Shown piece by piece: positions 41,963 through 53,022 of a stretch of 64,000 nt of DNA; the first letter of the stretch is position 1, and the number at the start of each line of letters is the position of its first letter. Where the stretch lies: positions 78,030 to 142,029 of the forward strand of contig QCKN01000002.1 in the NCBI GenBank assembly GCA_003215295.1. The letters run 5' to 3'. The stretch is from Prochlorococcus sp. AG-409-P03 (lineage in GTDB: Bacteria > Cyanobacteriota > Cyanobacteriia > PCC-6307 > Cyanobiaceae). The notes beneath the pieces are model-generated. The model saw only the letters and a program-made list of their open reading frames with translations, ran no database searches and had not been told where the DNA came from. The position numbers and the translations under genes were made by a program.

Positions 41963-44299
41963 ATGCTTCACGCCACCTCCACGCCAAACTCCAACCAGGC
42001 CGAGAAGGCCTGTGCTTCTTCGCTGCCTTCTGAACCTCAACTCAGAGCGCATCCAATTCGCAATAGTGACGACTACGGCATCCCCCTACCAGATTGGTTA
42101 AAAAGTTGCATTGAACATATTCCACCAGGAATTGGGCAAAGTTGCCCAACAGACTCAGAAGCTTTACTTGCGGCAGCCTTTGACCTGGCCTATCAACTGC
42201 ATGAAGGACAATTTCGAGTCAGTGGTGAACCATATATCGTTCATCCAGTTGCAGTAGCTGATTTATTAAGAGAAATAGGAGCTAGTGCAAGTGTTATCGC
42301 AGCAGGGTTCCTTCATGATGTAGTTGAAGATACAGATGTGACTCCCGAACAATTAGAGGGTTATTTCGGTAGTGAAATCAAAGGCTTAGTTGAAGGAGTA
42401 ACAAAGTTAGGAGGAATCCACTTCACAAATCGAACAGAAGCACAAGCAGAAAATCTACGAAAAATGTTTTTAGCTATGGCCAGTGACATCAGAGTTGTTC
42501 TCGTCAAGCTGGCGGATAGACTCCATAACATGCGAACTCTGGGCTCTCTTCAGCCAGACAAGCAACAACGAATTGCAAGAGAAACGCGTGAAATATATGC
42601 ACCCTTAGCCAATCGTCTTGGAATAGGACGTTTCAAATGGGAATTGGAAGACCTAGCTTTCAAATTATTAGAACCAGATGCCTTCCGAGAAATACAGCAA
42701 GAAGTCTCTACTAAACGCAGTGAGCGTGAAAAACGATTAAGCGTAACAGTGGAGTTACTGAAAGACCGATTGAAATCTGTCGGGCTTGAAAACTGTGATG
42801 TAAGCGGCAGGCCCAAACATCTCTATGGGATTTGGCACAAAATGCAGCGACAGCAAAAAGAATTCCACGAAATCTTTGATGTAGCTGCGCTTAGGATCAT
42901 TGTCCCAAGCGTTGAAACCTGCTATCGAGCCCTAGCAGTTGTTCACGACACTTTCAGACCTATACCAGGTCGCTTCAAAGACTACATAGGGCTACCAAAG
43001 CCAAACGGTTACCAATCTCTCCATACAGCCGTTATAGGGCGACATCGTCCTATCGAAGTTCAAATTCGAACTCCAGAGATGCATCGTGTAGCGGAATTTG
43101 GAATCGCAGCACATTGGAAATACAAAGAGGGTGGCTCACCAGCGGCGGCTGGAGACACAGAAAGATTTAACTGGTTGCGTCAATTAGTTGAATGGCAACA
43201 AGAAGGAGGGAATTCTGACCACAACGACTATTTAGCATCAATAAAGGAAGATCTGTTTGATGAAGAGGTTTTTGTTTTCACCCCGAAAGGAGATGTAGTA
43301 GGTCTACGCAAAGGTTCTACAGCAGTAGATTTCGCATATCGAATTCACTCAGAGGTAGGTAATCATTGCCATGGCACACGAATAAACGACCGTCTCTGTG
43401 CGCTATCTACTCTGCTAAGCAATGGAGACTTTGTAGAAGTTCTAACCAGTAAAACATCTCATCCAAGCCTAGATTGGCTCAATTTCGTTGCGACCCCTAC
43501 AGCCCGTAATCGCATTCGACAATGGTATAAAAAAAGTCATAGGGATGACACCATTGAACGTGGGAAAGATATGCTCGAGCGTGATCTTGGGAGACATGGC
43601 TTCGATGCACTACTAAATAGTGACGCAATGACGAAAATCGCAGAACGCTGCAACCTCAAAAGCACAGATGATCTTCTGGCAGCATTAGGTTTTGGCGCAA
43701 TAACCCTACAACAAGTTCTCAATCGTCTACGAGAGGAAGTGCGCCTTCAAAACATAACGTCAACAGAGCAAGTCCTAACTAACTCTGATGTAGCCAAACA
43801 ACTCTCAGAACATGCCGAATCCATTCCTTCTCAAACTTCAGCACTAGAATCCACTCCAATCCTAGGAGTTGAAGGTCTCGACTACCGTCTTGGGAAATGT
43901 TGTACGCCTCTTCCCGGAGAGGCAATCTTAGGCACTGTAGCTTTAGGTAATCACGGAATTACAATTCATCGGCAAGACTGCGCGAATCTCAGTGCAATTC
44001 CTAACGAACGAAGACTACCCGTTCAATGGAACAGGAGTTCCTTAATAAAAGACGAGAAGTTCCCCGTTCAAATAAGAATTGAAGTCATCGATAGGGTGGG
44101 TATTCTTAAAGACATACTGATGAGATTATCTGACAAAGGTATCAACGTCAGTGATGCTCGAGTTCAAACAGCACAGGGACGACCAGCTTGCATTGATTTA
44201 AGAGTAGAGCTCAATAATTGCTCTCAGTTAAGTGTGACTATGGATCAAATTCGCTCGATGGCTGACGTACTTGATATTGCTCGTACCGGACTAAGGTAG
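41963..44299 (+). CDS. spoT: Bifunctional (p)ppGpp synthetase/hydrolase RelA/SpoT
   Basis: HD motif GFLHDVVEDTD, RLHNMRTL, synthetase GRFKDYIGLPKPNGYQSLHT, TGS and ACT domains. Confidence 0.96.
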   Translation: MLHATSTPNSNQAEKACASSLPSEPQLRAHPIRNSDDYGIPLPDWLKSCIEHIPPGIGQSCPTDSEALLAAAFDLAYQLHEGQFRVSGEPYIVHPVAVADLLREIGASASVIAAGFLHDVVEDTDVTPEQLEGYFGSEIKGLVEGVTKLGGIHFTNRTEAQAENLRKMFLAMASDIRVVLVKLADRLHNMRTLGSLQPDKQQRIARETREIYAPLANRLGIGRFKWELEDLAFKLLEPDAFREIQQEVSTKRSEREKRLSVTVELLKDRLKSVGLENCDVSGRPKHLYGIWHKMQRQQKEFHEIFDVAALRIIVPSVETCYRALAVVHDTFRPIPGRFKDYIGLPKPNGYQSLHTAVIGRHRPIEVQIRTPEMHRVAEFGIAAHWKYKEGGSPAAAGDTERFNWLRQLVEWQQEGGNSDHNDYLASIKEDLFDEEVFVFTPKGDVVGLRKGSTAVDFAYRIHSEVGNHCHGTRINDRLCALSTLLSNGDFVEVLTSKTSHPSLDWLNFVATPTARNRIRQWYKKSHRDDTIERGKDMLERDLGRHGFDALLNSDAMTKIAERCNLKSTDDLLAALGFGAITLQQVLNRLREEVRLQNITSTEQVLTNSDVAKQLSEHAESIPSQTSALESTPILGVEGLDYRLGKCCTPLPGEAILGTVALGNHGITIHRQDCANLSAIPNERRLPVQWNRSSLIKDEKFPVQIRIEVIDRVGILKDILMRLSDKGINVSDARVQTAQGRPACIDLRVELNNCSQLSVTMDQIRSMADVLDIARTGLR

Positions 44300-44735
44300 T
44301 CATTTCCCCAGCGCTTAGTACTTGAAACCTCAAGAGCGTCAAAGACTAAAAACCTAAAGGAATCCTTTCTTATAAATTCATTTTGATCTGTCTGCAAAGT
44401 ATCTGAATCACTTCTAGTAAAAGACAGATCAAGCATGGCTAACCTCTAGTATAGGGTTACACGTTCTCAATAGCAATTTACTCAATCATCTAACGATATC
44501 AATCCTAAGAACTGGGGCACTCATTTCTGAGAGCATATGGTTAATTTAAAGAGTGATTAGCATTCTTAGCACCTGTAATAACGAAGGTGCAATTCGGCAT
44601 ATATAATCATGACAAGAGAAGATATCGTTATGATTTATTTAAGAAAATAGTCCCGAATCAACAGAGTCATCTAAATTCTTATTTAGACTGAATTTCATTA
44701 GCATAAGCCTACAATAAAAGAAATCATACCCAAAC

Positions 44736-45185
44736 CTATTTCGAGTGTTTTTTCAACCAGTAATATGCAACTGAGCCTATAAAAAATGCAAGAGTCAACC
44801 CTGTTATAGCAGAACCCAAGAGGATTCTTCCACTAAAAATTAAACCCTGAGTCAAACCATTACTCAGGCTAATTTGTTCAAGGTCATTACTCCCCGGCCC
44901 ATAACCTAAAAAGAAGGAGCCAACATGATAGTTAAACCAATACAGGGGTAAATAAGTGACTGGATTACTAATCCAAGTACCTCCAACTGCTAATAAGTGA
45001 TTAGCCTTAAGCAACCTTGCAAGAAAGAGACCTAGGATGATCTGAAAACCAAAAAGAGGGAAGCACCCACTAAATACTCCTACGGCTAAGCCGCGAGCCC
45101 TTTCTGAAGGAGTCCCTTCATGCCGCCAAAGCCAAAAAAGAAGTCGTCGAGCTCTCCTAATCAAAATTGGCAGGATTCTCAGCAT
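44736..45185 (-). CDS. DUF2062 domain-containing membrane protein
   Basis: GTPSERARGLAVGVFSGCFPLFGFQIILGLFLARLLKANHLLAVGGTWISNPVT. Confidence 0.8.
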   Translation of the reverse strand: MLRILPILIRRARRLLFWLWRHEGTPSERARGLAVGVFSGCFPLFGFQIILGLFLARLLKANHLLAVGGTWISNPVTYLPLYWFNYHVGSFFLGYGPGSNDLEQISLSNGLTQGLIFSGRILLGSAITGLTLAFFIGSVAYYWLKKHSK

Positions 45186-45256
45186 TTAACACCCTATTTC
45201 ACCAAAAAGCTTCAGACTGGGAAAAGAGTAGGCAATCTTGAAAGGATCCTCTGTTA

Positions 45257-46648
45257 ATGAATATGCCCTTTCAATTCGACGAGACAATTGCTGCTATTGC
45301 TACTGCAGTCGCACCAGGACAAGGTGGAATTGCAGTGATACGAATCTCCGGCTCTGCAGCCAAAGATATAGGGAGAAGGATCCTACATATCAGTGGCCAG
45401 CAAAATTGGGAAAGCCACAGAATTCTTTATGGATATATCTTAGATGCAGAGAAAAAAGAACGCATAGATGAAGTACTTGTATTAAACATGGAAGCACCGA
45501 GAAGTTATACAGGAGAAGATGTAGTAGAGATTCACTGTCATGGTGGATTAATACCCGTACAGCGTGTATTAGAGCGAGTGCTTTCACACCCAAATGTTAG
45601 AAGAGCTCTTCCTGGCGAGTTTAGTCAACGAGCAGTTCTTAATAACCGACTCGACTTAACACAGGCCGAAGCAATTAATGACTTAATCCAAGCACGAAGT
45701 CGTAAGGCGGCCCAACTAGCAATGGCCGGAGTAAGTGGAGAGCTTAACAACCAGATCAATGCATTAAGAGGGCAACTCTTAGACCAACTCACCGAGCTCG
45801 AAGCCCGTGTTGACTTTGAAGACGACTTACCTCCTCTGAATCCAACTGAGTTATTACAAGAAATAAACAACATCAAGATGGCTCTTTTCAAGCTTGTCGA
45901 TGATGCGAAGAAAGGTGCTTATCTGCGACATGGACTAAAAGTAGCCTTACTAGGTCGGCCCAATGTCGGTAAAAGTTCCTTGTTAAACCGTCTCAGTAGA
46001 CGAGAACGTGCAATTGTCACTGAACTCCCTGGAACCACAAGAGATTTATTAGAAAGTGAGGTCATTCTGAAAGGTGTACCAATCACTCTTCTAGATACTG
46101 CAGGAATACACCAAACCGATGACCAAATTGAAAAATTAGGAATAATTAGAAGTAAGCAAGCACTAGCCATGGCAGATGTGGTCATGGTGATATTTGATCT
46201 ATCGATTGGTTGGACTACTGAAGACCACAGTATCCTCGATCAACTTCCTAGTGACATCCCAAGACTTCTTGTAGGCAACAAGTCTGATCTCTTATCCAGC
46301 CCAAGTGATATTCCTACCAATGAGTTTCTCAGATCGATTAGTTATGTAAAGATCAGTGCAATAACGGGAAAGGGAGAGGAGGTCTTGATTAATGAGCTCT
46401 TACAAAGTTGTGGTGCTAGTGAAGGCCAAAGCTTAGAAATAGCACTAAATGAAAGACAGTGTGATCTCGCGCAGCTGGCAGCACAGTCCTTAGATAAAAT
46501 TAGTCATGTTGCAAACCAAAAATTACCCTGGGATTTTTGGACCATAGACCTTCGAGAAGCTATTCATAAACTAGGTGAACTAACAGGAGAAGAAATTACA
46601 GAAGTCTTACTGGACAGAATCTTTTCTCGCTTCTGTATTGGCAAATAA
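45257..46648 (+). CDS. mnmE: tRNA modification GTPase MnmE
   Basis: ETIAAIATAVAPGQGGIAVIRISGSAA; GRPNVGKSSLLNRLSRRERAIVTELPGTTRD; C-terminal FCIGK. Confidence 0.97.
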   Translation: MNMPFQFDETIAAIATAVAPGQGGIAVIRISGSAAKDIGRRILHISGQQNWESHRILYGYILDAEKKERIDEVLVLNMEAPRSYTGEDVVEIHCHGGLIPVQRVLERVLSHPNVRRALPGEFSQRAVLNNRLDLTQAEAINDLIQARSRKAAQLAMAGVSGELNNQINALRGQLLDQLTELEARVDFEDDLPPLNPTELLQEINNIKMALFKLVDDAKKGAYLRHGLKVALLGRPNVGKSSLLNRLSRRERAIVTELPGTTRDLLESEVILKGVPITLLDTAGIHQTDDQIEKLGIIRSKQALAMADVVMVIFDLSIGWTTEDHSILDQLPSDIPRLLVGNKSDLLSSPSDIPTNEFLRSISYVKISAITGKGEEVLINELLQSCGASEGQSLEIALNERQCDLAQLAAQSLDKISHVANQKLPWDFWTIDLREAIHKLGELTGEEITEVLLDRIFSRFCIGK

Positions 46649-46718
46649 ATAAATTTATCCAATAAAGAGTTACATTCCTGAAGAGTCAAATCTGCAAAGC
46701 TCTTCAAAATTACTAAGG

Positions 46719-47594
46719 ATGGTGGATCTACATAGTCCTATGCTCAATCGTCTAATAGATGCGTGGTTGGATGAGGACTTAGGGCGCGGCGACCTAAGTC
46801 AGCCAGCACTAAATAAAGGCATTGGTTCGGCCTACTGGATGGCTAAGCAACGTGGCCTCTTCTGTGGCGGCGAGTTAATTAAACGAATTTTCAAAAGACT
46901 TGACCCCTCTGTCGAAATTCATTTGCTAATTCATGATGGCGATGCATTTAATGCTGGGGAAAAACTATTAAATCTTCAGGGGCCCAAAGGGGCACTAATT
47001 GCAGGTGAGCGGACAGCTCTGAATTTGGCAATGCATCTTTCTGGCATTACAACGACAACAGCCACTCTAGTAAAAGAGTTGCAGGGCACTGGAGTGCGTC
47101 TAGCCGATACTCGTAAAACCACACCAGGTCTTCGAATCCTAGAGAAATACGCTGTGAGGTGTGGAGGAGGAGTCAATCATCGTCTAGGACTAGATGATGC
47201 CGCCATGCTTAAAGAAAATCATCTCGCATGGACAAGTGGAATAACAGCAGCAATCCAAGAAGTGCGTAAAAATGCCCCATGGCCATCACGAATTATTGTT
47301 GAAGCAGAAACCCCACAACAAGCAGAAGAAGCTGTTCATGCAGGTGCTGATGGAATCCTTCTAGATGAAATGCGACCTGACATTCTTCATTCTCTTGTCC
47401 CAAAATTGCGAGCTTTAGCCGCCAATGGCTCCGCTAATGGCCTACCCAGACAAGTTGTCCTTGAGGCCTCAGGTGTCAATCCTAAAGATTTAAAAGAATA
47501 TGCAGCTTGTGGAGTTGATTTAATCTCTAGTAGTAAACCAATAACAAATAGTTCTTGGATCGACTTCAGCATGCGTTTCAAAGAAGTCATTTAA
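46719..47594 (+). CDS. nadC: Nicotinate-nucleotide pyrophosphorylase (carboxylating)
   Basis: DEDLGRGDLSQ; LADTRKTTPGLRILEKYAVRCGGGVNHRLGLDDAAMLKENH. Confidence 0.96.
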   Translation: MVDLHSPMLNRLIDAWLDEDLGRGDLSQPALNKGIGSAYWMAKQRGLFCGGELIKRIFKRLDPSVEIHLLIHDGDAFNAGEKLLNLQGPKGALIAGERTALNLAMHLSGITTTTATLVKELQGTGVRLADTRKTTPGLRILEKYAVRCGGGVNHRLGLDDAAMLKENHLAWTSGITAAIQEVRKNAPWPSRIIVEAETPQQAEEAVHAGADGILLDEMRPDILHSLVPKLRALAANGSANGLPRQVVLEASGVNPKDLKEYAACGVDLISSSKPITNSSWIDFSMRFKEVI

Positions 47595-47661
47595 TGCAAA
47601 CTACTACCATGCGGCAATCGGTTGAAAACTGTCCTGAGCGTTTACTCACCGATAAGCCACC

Positions 47662-49461
47662 ATGCTGAACCTCTCAAATTCATTAAAAAAGCATCTGGAA
47701 AAAGCGCTAATAAAAGCTTTTCCTGAGATAGCTAAAGCAGCACAAATGGCCGGGTTAAGCATCGACCCTGAACTAGTTCCTACCAGTAGGCCTGAGTTTG
47801 GTGATTTTCAAGCCAATATTGCCTTAAAACTCGCAAAATCACTAAAAACTGCACCTCGAAGCGTTGCACAGGCAATAGTTGAAGAGCTACAAAATGATGA
47901 TGACTTCATAAGACTCTGCGAACCCCCTGAGATCGCAGGCCCTGGGTTTATAAACCTAACCATTAAGACGATCAACCTAGTAGAAGAAATCAAATCACGA
48001 CTCCATGATCCACGTCTTGGTGTTCCATCCGTAAACAAGGCAAAGTCTGCTCCTATTGTGGTTGATTTCTCAAGTCCGAATATTGCAAAAGAAATGCATG
48101 TTGGGCACCTACGCTCCACGATTATCGGTGACTCAATAGCTCGAATACTCGAATTTCGAGGCCACCCAGTTCTTCGCATAAACCACGTTGGGGACTGGGG
48201 AACACAATTTGGGATGCTGATCACACAACTCAAATCAGTCGCTCCAAAAGCCCTTACAACACCTGAGGTCATTGATCTAGGAGATTTGGTGACCTTTTAT
48301 CGTCAGGCCAAAGAACGTTTTGACCAAGAACCAGCATTTCAGGCAACTTCTCGTGAAGAAGTAGTCAAACTACAAAGAGGTGATCCCTTATCGATAAAAG
48401 CCTGGGAATTACTTTGTGAACAATCCCGAAAGGAATTTCAAAAAATCTATAGTCGTCTGGATGTTCATATTACTGAGAGAGGTGAGTCATTCTATAATTC
48501 TTATCTAGAGCAAGTAGTTATTGATCTTGAAAATTCTGGACTATTAGTCATTGATGAAGGAGCAAAGTGCGTCTTTCTTGAAGGGATTACAGGCAAAAAT
48601 GGACGCCTACTCCCAGTAATCGTACAAAAAAGTGATGGGGGATTTAATTATGCAACAACTGATCTTGCTGCAATACGGTATCGATTCAATGCTGCTCCAA
48701 AGGGTGATGGAGCATGTCGCCTCATCTACGTCACGGATGCAGGTCAAGCAAATCATTTCACTGGCATTTTTCAAGTCGCCAAGCGTGCAAAATGGGTTCC
48801 ACACAATGCTCGTGTTGAGCACGTACCCTTTGGACTCGTCCAAGGTGAAGACGGCAAGAAGCTAAAGACGCGATCTGGTGAAACCGTTAGGCTTCGCGAC
48901 CTACTAGATGAAGCTATTAAGAGAGCAGAGTCAGATCTTCGTAGACGTTTAAATGAAGAAGGCCGAACAGAAGAAGAAAGATTTATAAAAAACGTGTCAA
49001 CCACAGTAGGTATAGCTGCTGTTAAATATGCTGATTTAAGTCAAAACCGTGTCACAAACTACCAGTTTAGTTTTGATCGAATGCTTGCACTACAAGGTAA
49101 TACTGCACCATATCTCTTGTATGCCTTCGTACGTATAGCAGGTATTGTCCGTAAAGGAGGCACCCCTGATATTCATACTGACACTTTTTCCTTCGAAACA
49201 TCTCAAGAATGGAGCTTAGTTAGACAACTACTCAAACTTGATGAAGTCATTACGGAGGTCGAAGAGGAATTATTACCTAATCGTCTATGTACGTATTTAT
49301 TTGAACTCAGTCAAATATTTAATCGTTTTTACGACCAAGTTCCTATATTAAAAGCCAATAATCAAGCAAAAAACAGTCGACTAGCACTATGCCTACTGAC
49401 ATCAAATACACTCAAACTGGGCCTAAGACTTCTTGGGATCTCCACACTTGAGAGAATGTAA
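47662..49461 (+). CDS. argS: Arginyl-tRNA synthetase
   Basis: [58 protein letters not shown]-terminal LGISTLERM. Confidence 0.97.
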   Translation: MLNLSNSLKKHLEKALIKAFPEIAKAAQMAGLSIDPELVPTSRPEFGDFQANIALKLAKSLKTAPRSVAQAIVEELQNDDDFIRLCEPPEIAGPGFINLTIKTINLVEEIKSRLHDPRLGVPSVNKAKSAPIVVDFSSPNIAKEMHVGHLRSTIIGDSIARILEFRGHPVLRINHVGDWGTQFGMLITQLKSVAPKALTTPEVIDLGDLVTFYRQAKERFDQEPAFQATSREEVVKLQRGDPLSIKAWELLCEQSRKEFQKIYSRLDVHITERGESFYNSYLEQVVIDLENSGLLVIDEGAKCVFLEGITGKNGRLLPVIVQKSDGGFNYATTDLAAIRYRFNAAPKGDGACRLIYVTDAGQANHFTGIFQVAKRAKWVPHNARVEHVPFGLVQGEDGKKLKTRSGETVRLRDLLDEAIKRAESDLRRRLNEEGRTEEERFIKNVSTTVGIAAVKYADLSQNRVTNYQFSFDRMLALQGNTAPYLLYAFVRIAGIVRKGGTPDIHTDTFSFETSQEWSLVRQLLKLDEVITEVEEELLPNRLCTYLFELSQIFNRFYDQVPILKANNQAKNSRLALCLLTSNTLKLGLRLLGISTLERM

Positions 49462-49487
49462 TTCATGCTCCAATCAACAATAATGTC

Positions 49488-50597
49488 ATGACAGAACCAA
49501 AGCCGCGTAGCGAAGTTGAGAACATGACTGGTTATCAAGCACCTTTGGAAGGAAGGCGAAATTTCTTACGACTTGACTTCAATGAAAACACCCTTGGGCC
49601 CAGTCCCAAAGTCGTTGATGCGCTCCGTAAGATTCCGGTCAATCACATCGCAATATATCCTGAATACGATGGTTTAAGAGAAGCTGTTGTTGCCAATCTT
49701 CAGAAGATTAACCCAGGTCTTCAAATAAATTCTGAGCAGATTGGTCTGTTCAATGGAGTTGATGCCGCAATCCATGCCATTTTCCATACCTACGGTGACA
49801 AAGGTAGTCAACTCCTTACCACAACGCCTACCTTCGGTTACTACACTCCTTGTGCCCATATGCAAGGGATGGAAGTCTGTGCAATTCCTTATGAAGGAGA
49901 AAATCTTTCCTTCCCTTGGGAAAAAATACAAGCAACCCTAACAAGAGAGCACCCCAAGCTACTCTTCATTTGCAATCCAAACAATCCAACTGGAACACGA
50001 GTAGCAGCAAACAAACTTCAGACTCTCGCTAAGGCTGCACCTAAGACTTTAGTTGTCGTAGATGAACTATATGAAGCCTTTACAGGCGATAGTGTTTTAC
50101 CAACAGCAAATTTCAACACAACTCCAAACCTAGTTATACTGAGATCCCTTGCTAAAACAGCAGGGTTGGCTGGTTTGCGAATAGGCTTTGCTATAGGCAA
50201 CTCAAAAATTATCGAATTTATTAACCGCGTAACTGGTCCATACGATATAAACAGCTTTGCAGTTACCGCAGCCATTGCTGCGCTAGAAGATCAAGACTAT
50301 GTCGATAGCTATATCTCCGAGGTCTTAAATGCCAAAGAATGGATAACAAAGCAACTCGTTGCTAATGGCACTCGGCACCATATTGATGGTGGAAACTACT
50401 TCTTGATCTGGCCTGAAAAAGAGCCGTCAAGTATTGAATCCTCTCTTAGAAAGAACGGCATCCTAGTAAGAGGAATGACTGGGAAACCACTTATTGAGAG
50501 ATCTATCAGAGTAAGTATTGGTACGACAAGTCAGATGAAGACGTTTTGGCAGGTTTTTAGCACAATTGAAAATACATCTAACCACGCTGTGCCTTAG
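49488..50597 (+). CDS. Class I/II aminotransferase, histidinol-phosphate aminotransferase-like
   Basis: FLRLDFNENTLGPSPKVVDAL; CNPNNPTGTRV; RSLAKTAGLAGLRIGFAIG. Confidence 0.85.
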   Translation: MTEPKPRSEVENMTGYQAPLEGRRNFLRLDFNENTLGPSPKVVDALRKIPVNHIAIYPEYDGLREAVVANLQKINPGLQINSEQIGLFNGVDAAIHAIFHTYGDKGSQLLTTTPTFGYYTPCAHMQGMEVCAIPYEGENLSFPWEKIQATLTREHPKLLFICNPNNPTGTRVAANKLQTLAKAAPKTLVVVDELYEAFTGDSVLPTANFNTTPNLVILRSLAKTAGLAGLRIGFAIGNSKIIEFINRVTGPYDINSFAVTAAIAALEDQDYVDSYISEVLNAKEWITKQLVANGTRHHIDGGNYFLIWPEKEPSSIESSLRKNGILVRGMTGKPLIERSIRVSIGTTSQMKTFWQVFSTIENTSNHAVP

Positions 50598-51349
50598 CGC
50601 ATCAAATTTATAATAGTCTCCGCAGGGAGCGAGGTAGAAAGCGTAAAACTCTTTCCTAATTTTTTCACTTGAGTGCCTGCCATAGCATCTAAGAAAGGCT
50701 GTATTCCTGTCTGATCACAATCAGGCACGGGGAGACCACGCAAGTATTGAACAGGTATAACTCTCCTCGGTTTCAGCTCCTTTACAACTGCTGCAGCCTC
50801 AAGGCCGTTGTATACCTTGGCTCCTCCTCCAACACCAATAATTAAAACATCAGGACGCCCAATCAAGACTTTTTGCACTGGAGTTAATGGTGCCGCAACT
50901 CCACCAAGATGTACAAAACGTAAACCACCCTGATTCCACTGCCAAAGTGTTGCCAAACCGAATCTACGACCGCCAAATCGATCATGAGGTGCAGAAATTC
51001 CTTCAAAAGTCAACCCTCGCAACCGATATGAACCGGGGTTGACGAGAAATGTACCTTTCGCAATCCTTGCACCCTCATCTGCCAGTTCGGAACTGGCAAG
51101 AATAACGTTTGCTCTTAATCGCGGTTCTGGTAATCCCGCTGCACATCCAACGGCCTTAAAAGGGTTCAAAAGAACCGCGTGACCACCACCTTTAATCAAC
51201 AAGGAACTATGGCCATAACTAGTAATGCGCACTCCACCAGCCATGACCTCAGAAGTGGCAGCAAGAGTGACAGCACATAAAAGCAATACTGTCCTATATA
51301 AAAAACTCAAAGTTCGGAAGTGGGATAGCATAAAAATAACTCTGTACAC
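50594..51349 (-). CDS. Metallo-beta-lactamase-fold (UPF0173-like) protein with signal peptide and degenerate metal site
   Basis: VRITSYGHSSLLIKGGGHAVLLNPFKAVGC, VLIIGVGGGAKVYNGLEAAAVVKELKPRRVIPVQYLRG; hydrophobic N-terminus; no HxHxDH. Confidence 0.7.
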   Translation of the reverse strand: MYRVIFMLSHFRTLSFLYRTVLLLCAVTLAATSEVMAGGVRITSYGHSSLLIKGGGHAVLLNPFKAVGCAAGLPEPRLRANVILASSELADEGARIAKGTFLVNPGSYRLRGLTFEGISAPHDRFGGRRFGLATLWQWNQGGLRFVHLGGVAAPLTPVQKVLIGRPDVLIIGVGGGAKVYNGLEAAAVVKELKPRRVIPVQYLRGLPVPDCDQTGIQPFLDAMAGTQVKKLGKSFTLSTSLPAETIINLMR

Positions 51350-51967
51350 TCAGGAAGTTAAGAATGTTTTTTTACTTTGTTTAGACAGACTCAAGAAGTT
51401 GCTAAGCAATAAGTGACCTGCTTCAGTGAGAACGCTTTCAGGATGAAACTGTACTCCTTGAACATGTGGGTATTTTGAATGTCTAAGTCCCATAACTGTG
51501 CCATCTTCTAGCCAGGCAGTCACTTCAAGACAACTAGGCAAGGTAGTTCTATCGACTATGAGACTGTGATATCGAGTAGCAAGAAGTGGTTGAGGCAAAC
51601 CCGCAAAAATTCCTTCTCCTTGATGCAAAACATATGATGTCTTCCCATGCATTAACTCTTTCGCAGGAATAATTTTGGCACCATATACTTGAGCTAAAGA
51701 CTGATGACCTAAACATACTCCTAGTGTTGGGATGGTGGGAGATAAACTTTCAAGAATATCTAGACAAACACCTGACTGATTAGGGTCTCCAGGACCTGGA
51801 GAAAGTAAAATCGCTTCTGGATGTAAGTCTTTGATCTCACTAACTGTAAGAGCATCATTACGTTCAACTCTTACATGCTTAGCAACAGAATGATCAGGAG
51901 CTAACTCACCCAAATATTGGACAAGGTTGAAAGTAAAGCTGTCGTAGTTGTCAATGACCAGAAGCAT
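51350..51967 (-). CDS. trpG: Anthranilate/aminodeoxychorismate synthase glutamine amidotransferase component II
   Basis: MLLVIDNYDSFTFNLVQYLGEL; LLSPGPGDPNQSG; LGVCLGHQSL; GVQFHPESVLTEAG. Confidence 0.94.
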   Translation of the reverse strand: MLLVIDNYDSFTFNLVQYLGELAPDHSVAKHVRVERNDALTVSEIKDLHPEAILLSPGPGDPNQSGVCLDILESLSPTIPTLGVCLGHQSLAQVYGAKIIPAKELMHGKTSYVLHQGEGIFAGLPQPLLATRYHSLIVDRTTLPSCLEVTAWLEDGTVMGLRHSKYPHVQGVQFHPESVLTEAGHLLLSNFLSLSKQSKKTFLTS

Positions 51968-51981
51968 TAGGTACTAAGGCT

Positions 51982-52443
51982 TTACAGGCCTAAACGGATG
52001 AGCAAGGGAGGCAGCAATAAAAGGAGTGCAATAAGCAATGAGCTAATTGAAGCAACAAGCACCGCTCCTGCAGAACAATCTTTCGCGATTCGCGCCAATG
52101 GATGAAACCGTCTCCCAATAGCCAGATCCACTACAGCTTCTATAGAAGTATTTATTAATTCCAGTACTAACACAGCAGCAACAGTTAGAACCAATACAGA
52201 TAGATTTTCAAAACTAAGTTTCAGCCACAATCCCATGGCAAAAACCACTGCACCAATAAATAAATGGATGCGAAAATTTCGTTGGCTAGAGAAACCATAA
52301 ACAAGGCCTTGAGTCGCATATCGAAAACTCGCAGGCAAATCACTTGCAATTCTCCAAGACCCTCTTCTAGAGGCTCTTGGAGAATGACTTGCAAGCCTGG
52401 TGATCTTCTTTGCTTGGCTCACGTTGACTGTCTCAGGACACAT
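51982..52443 (-). CDS. dgkA: Diacylglycerol kinase (DgkA family)
   Basis: FRYATQGLVYGFSSQRNFRIHLFIGAVVFAMGLWL; LVLELINTSIEAVVDL; KDCSAGAVLVASI. Confidence 0.92.
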   Translation of the reverse strand: MCPETVNVSQAKKITRLASHSPRASRRGSWRIASDLPASFRYATQGLVYGFSSQRNFRIHLFIGAVVFAMGLWLKLSFENLSVLVLTVAAVLVLELINTSIEAVVDLAIGRRFHPLARIAKDCSAGAVLVASISSLLIALLLLLPPLLIRLGL

Positions 52444-53015
52444 CAGAGTTGTTTGGATAGAGAGTCACCACCACTTTGAAGATTACCTCCAACGCGAAGA
52501 AGTTGCTCCTGACAGTTCATCATTTCATCCAGAGTTGCCTGAGAAGGGTGATCCCAACCAAGTAAATGCAATAAACCATGACTCACTAACCATCTAATCT
52601 CTTGAACTAGGCCATGGTTCTGCTCTAGAGCTTGACGCTGTGCTGTAGTTACTGACACAACAATATCCCCTAGCTCAACACATTGATTTGTCGGAACAAC
52701 CACTGCTTCATCAAGAACTGGAAAGGACAAAACATCTGTTTTTTCTGATTTATTCCGCCATCTTGTATTGAGCTCACGAATTGTCAAATCATCTGTCAAC
52801 TGGAGTCCAAGACTAATTGATGAGGCCTCTCGAACAATTGTCGGACACGTCCAAGTCTTTTCAGAACGAATCATTTGAATCCACCTAATAAGGTCTTCCC
52901 TCCAGATATCCGCCTTAGTGAGTAACAGCTTTGATCCGTTATCAAGCGCCTCGTTGCAAGCAAAGTGATCAGTATGTGTAAAAGCCAAATCAAGGTCAAA
53001 CAATTTCTGATTCAT
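52443..53015 (-). CDS. ybeY: Endoribonuclease YbeY
   Basis: LNTRWRNKSEKTDVLSFP; GDIVVS; WLVSHGLLHLLGWDHP zinc motif. Confidence 0.94.
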   Translation of the reverse strand: MNQKLFDLDLAFTHTDHFACNEALDNGSKLLLTKADIWREDLIRWIQMIRSEKTWTCPTIVREASSISLGLQLTDDLTIRELNTRWRNKSEKTDVLSFPVLDEAVVVPTNQCVELGDIVVSVTTAQRQALEQNHGLVQEIRWLVSHGLLHLLGWDHPSQATLDEMMNCQEQLLRVGGNLQSGGDSLSKQL

Positions 53016-53022
53016 ATCCTCA

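Noticed and set aside
47808-48272. 154-aa minus-strand ORF opposite argS
   Set aside because: Antisense shadow ORF without recognisable motifs.
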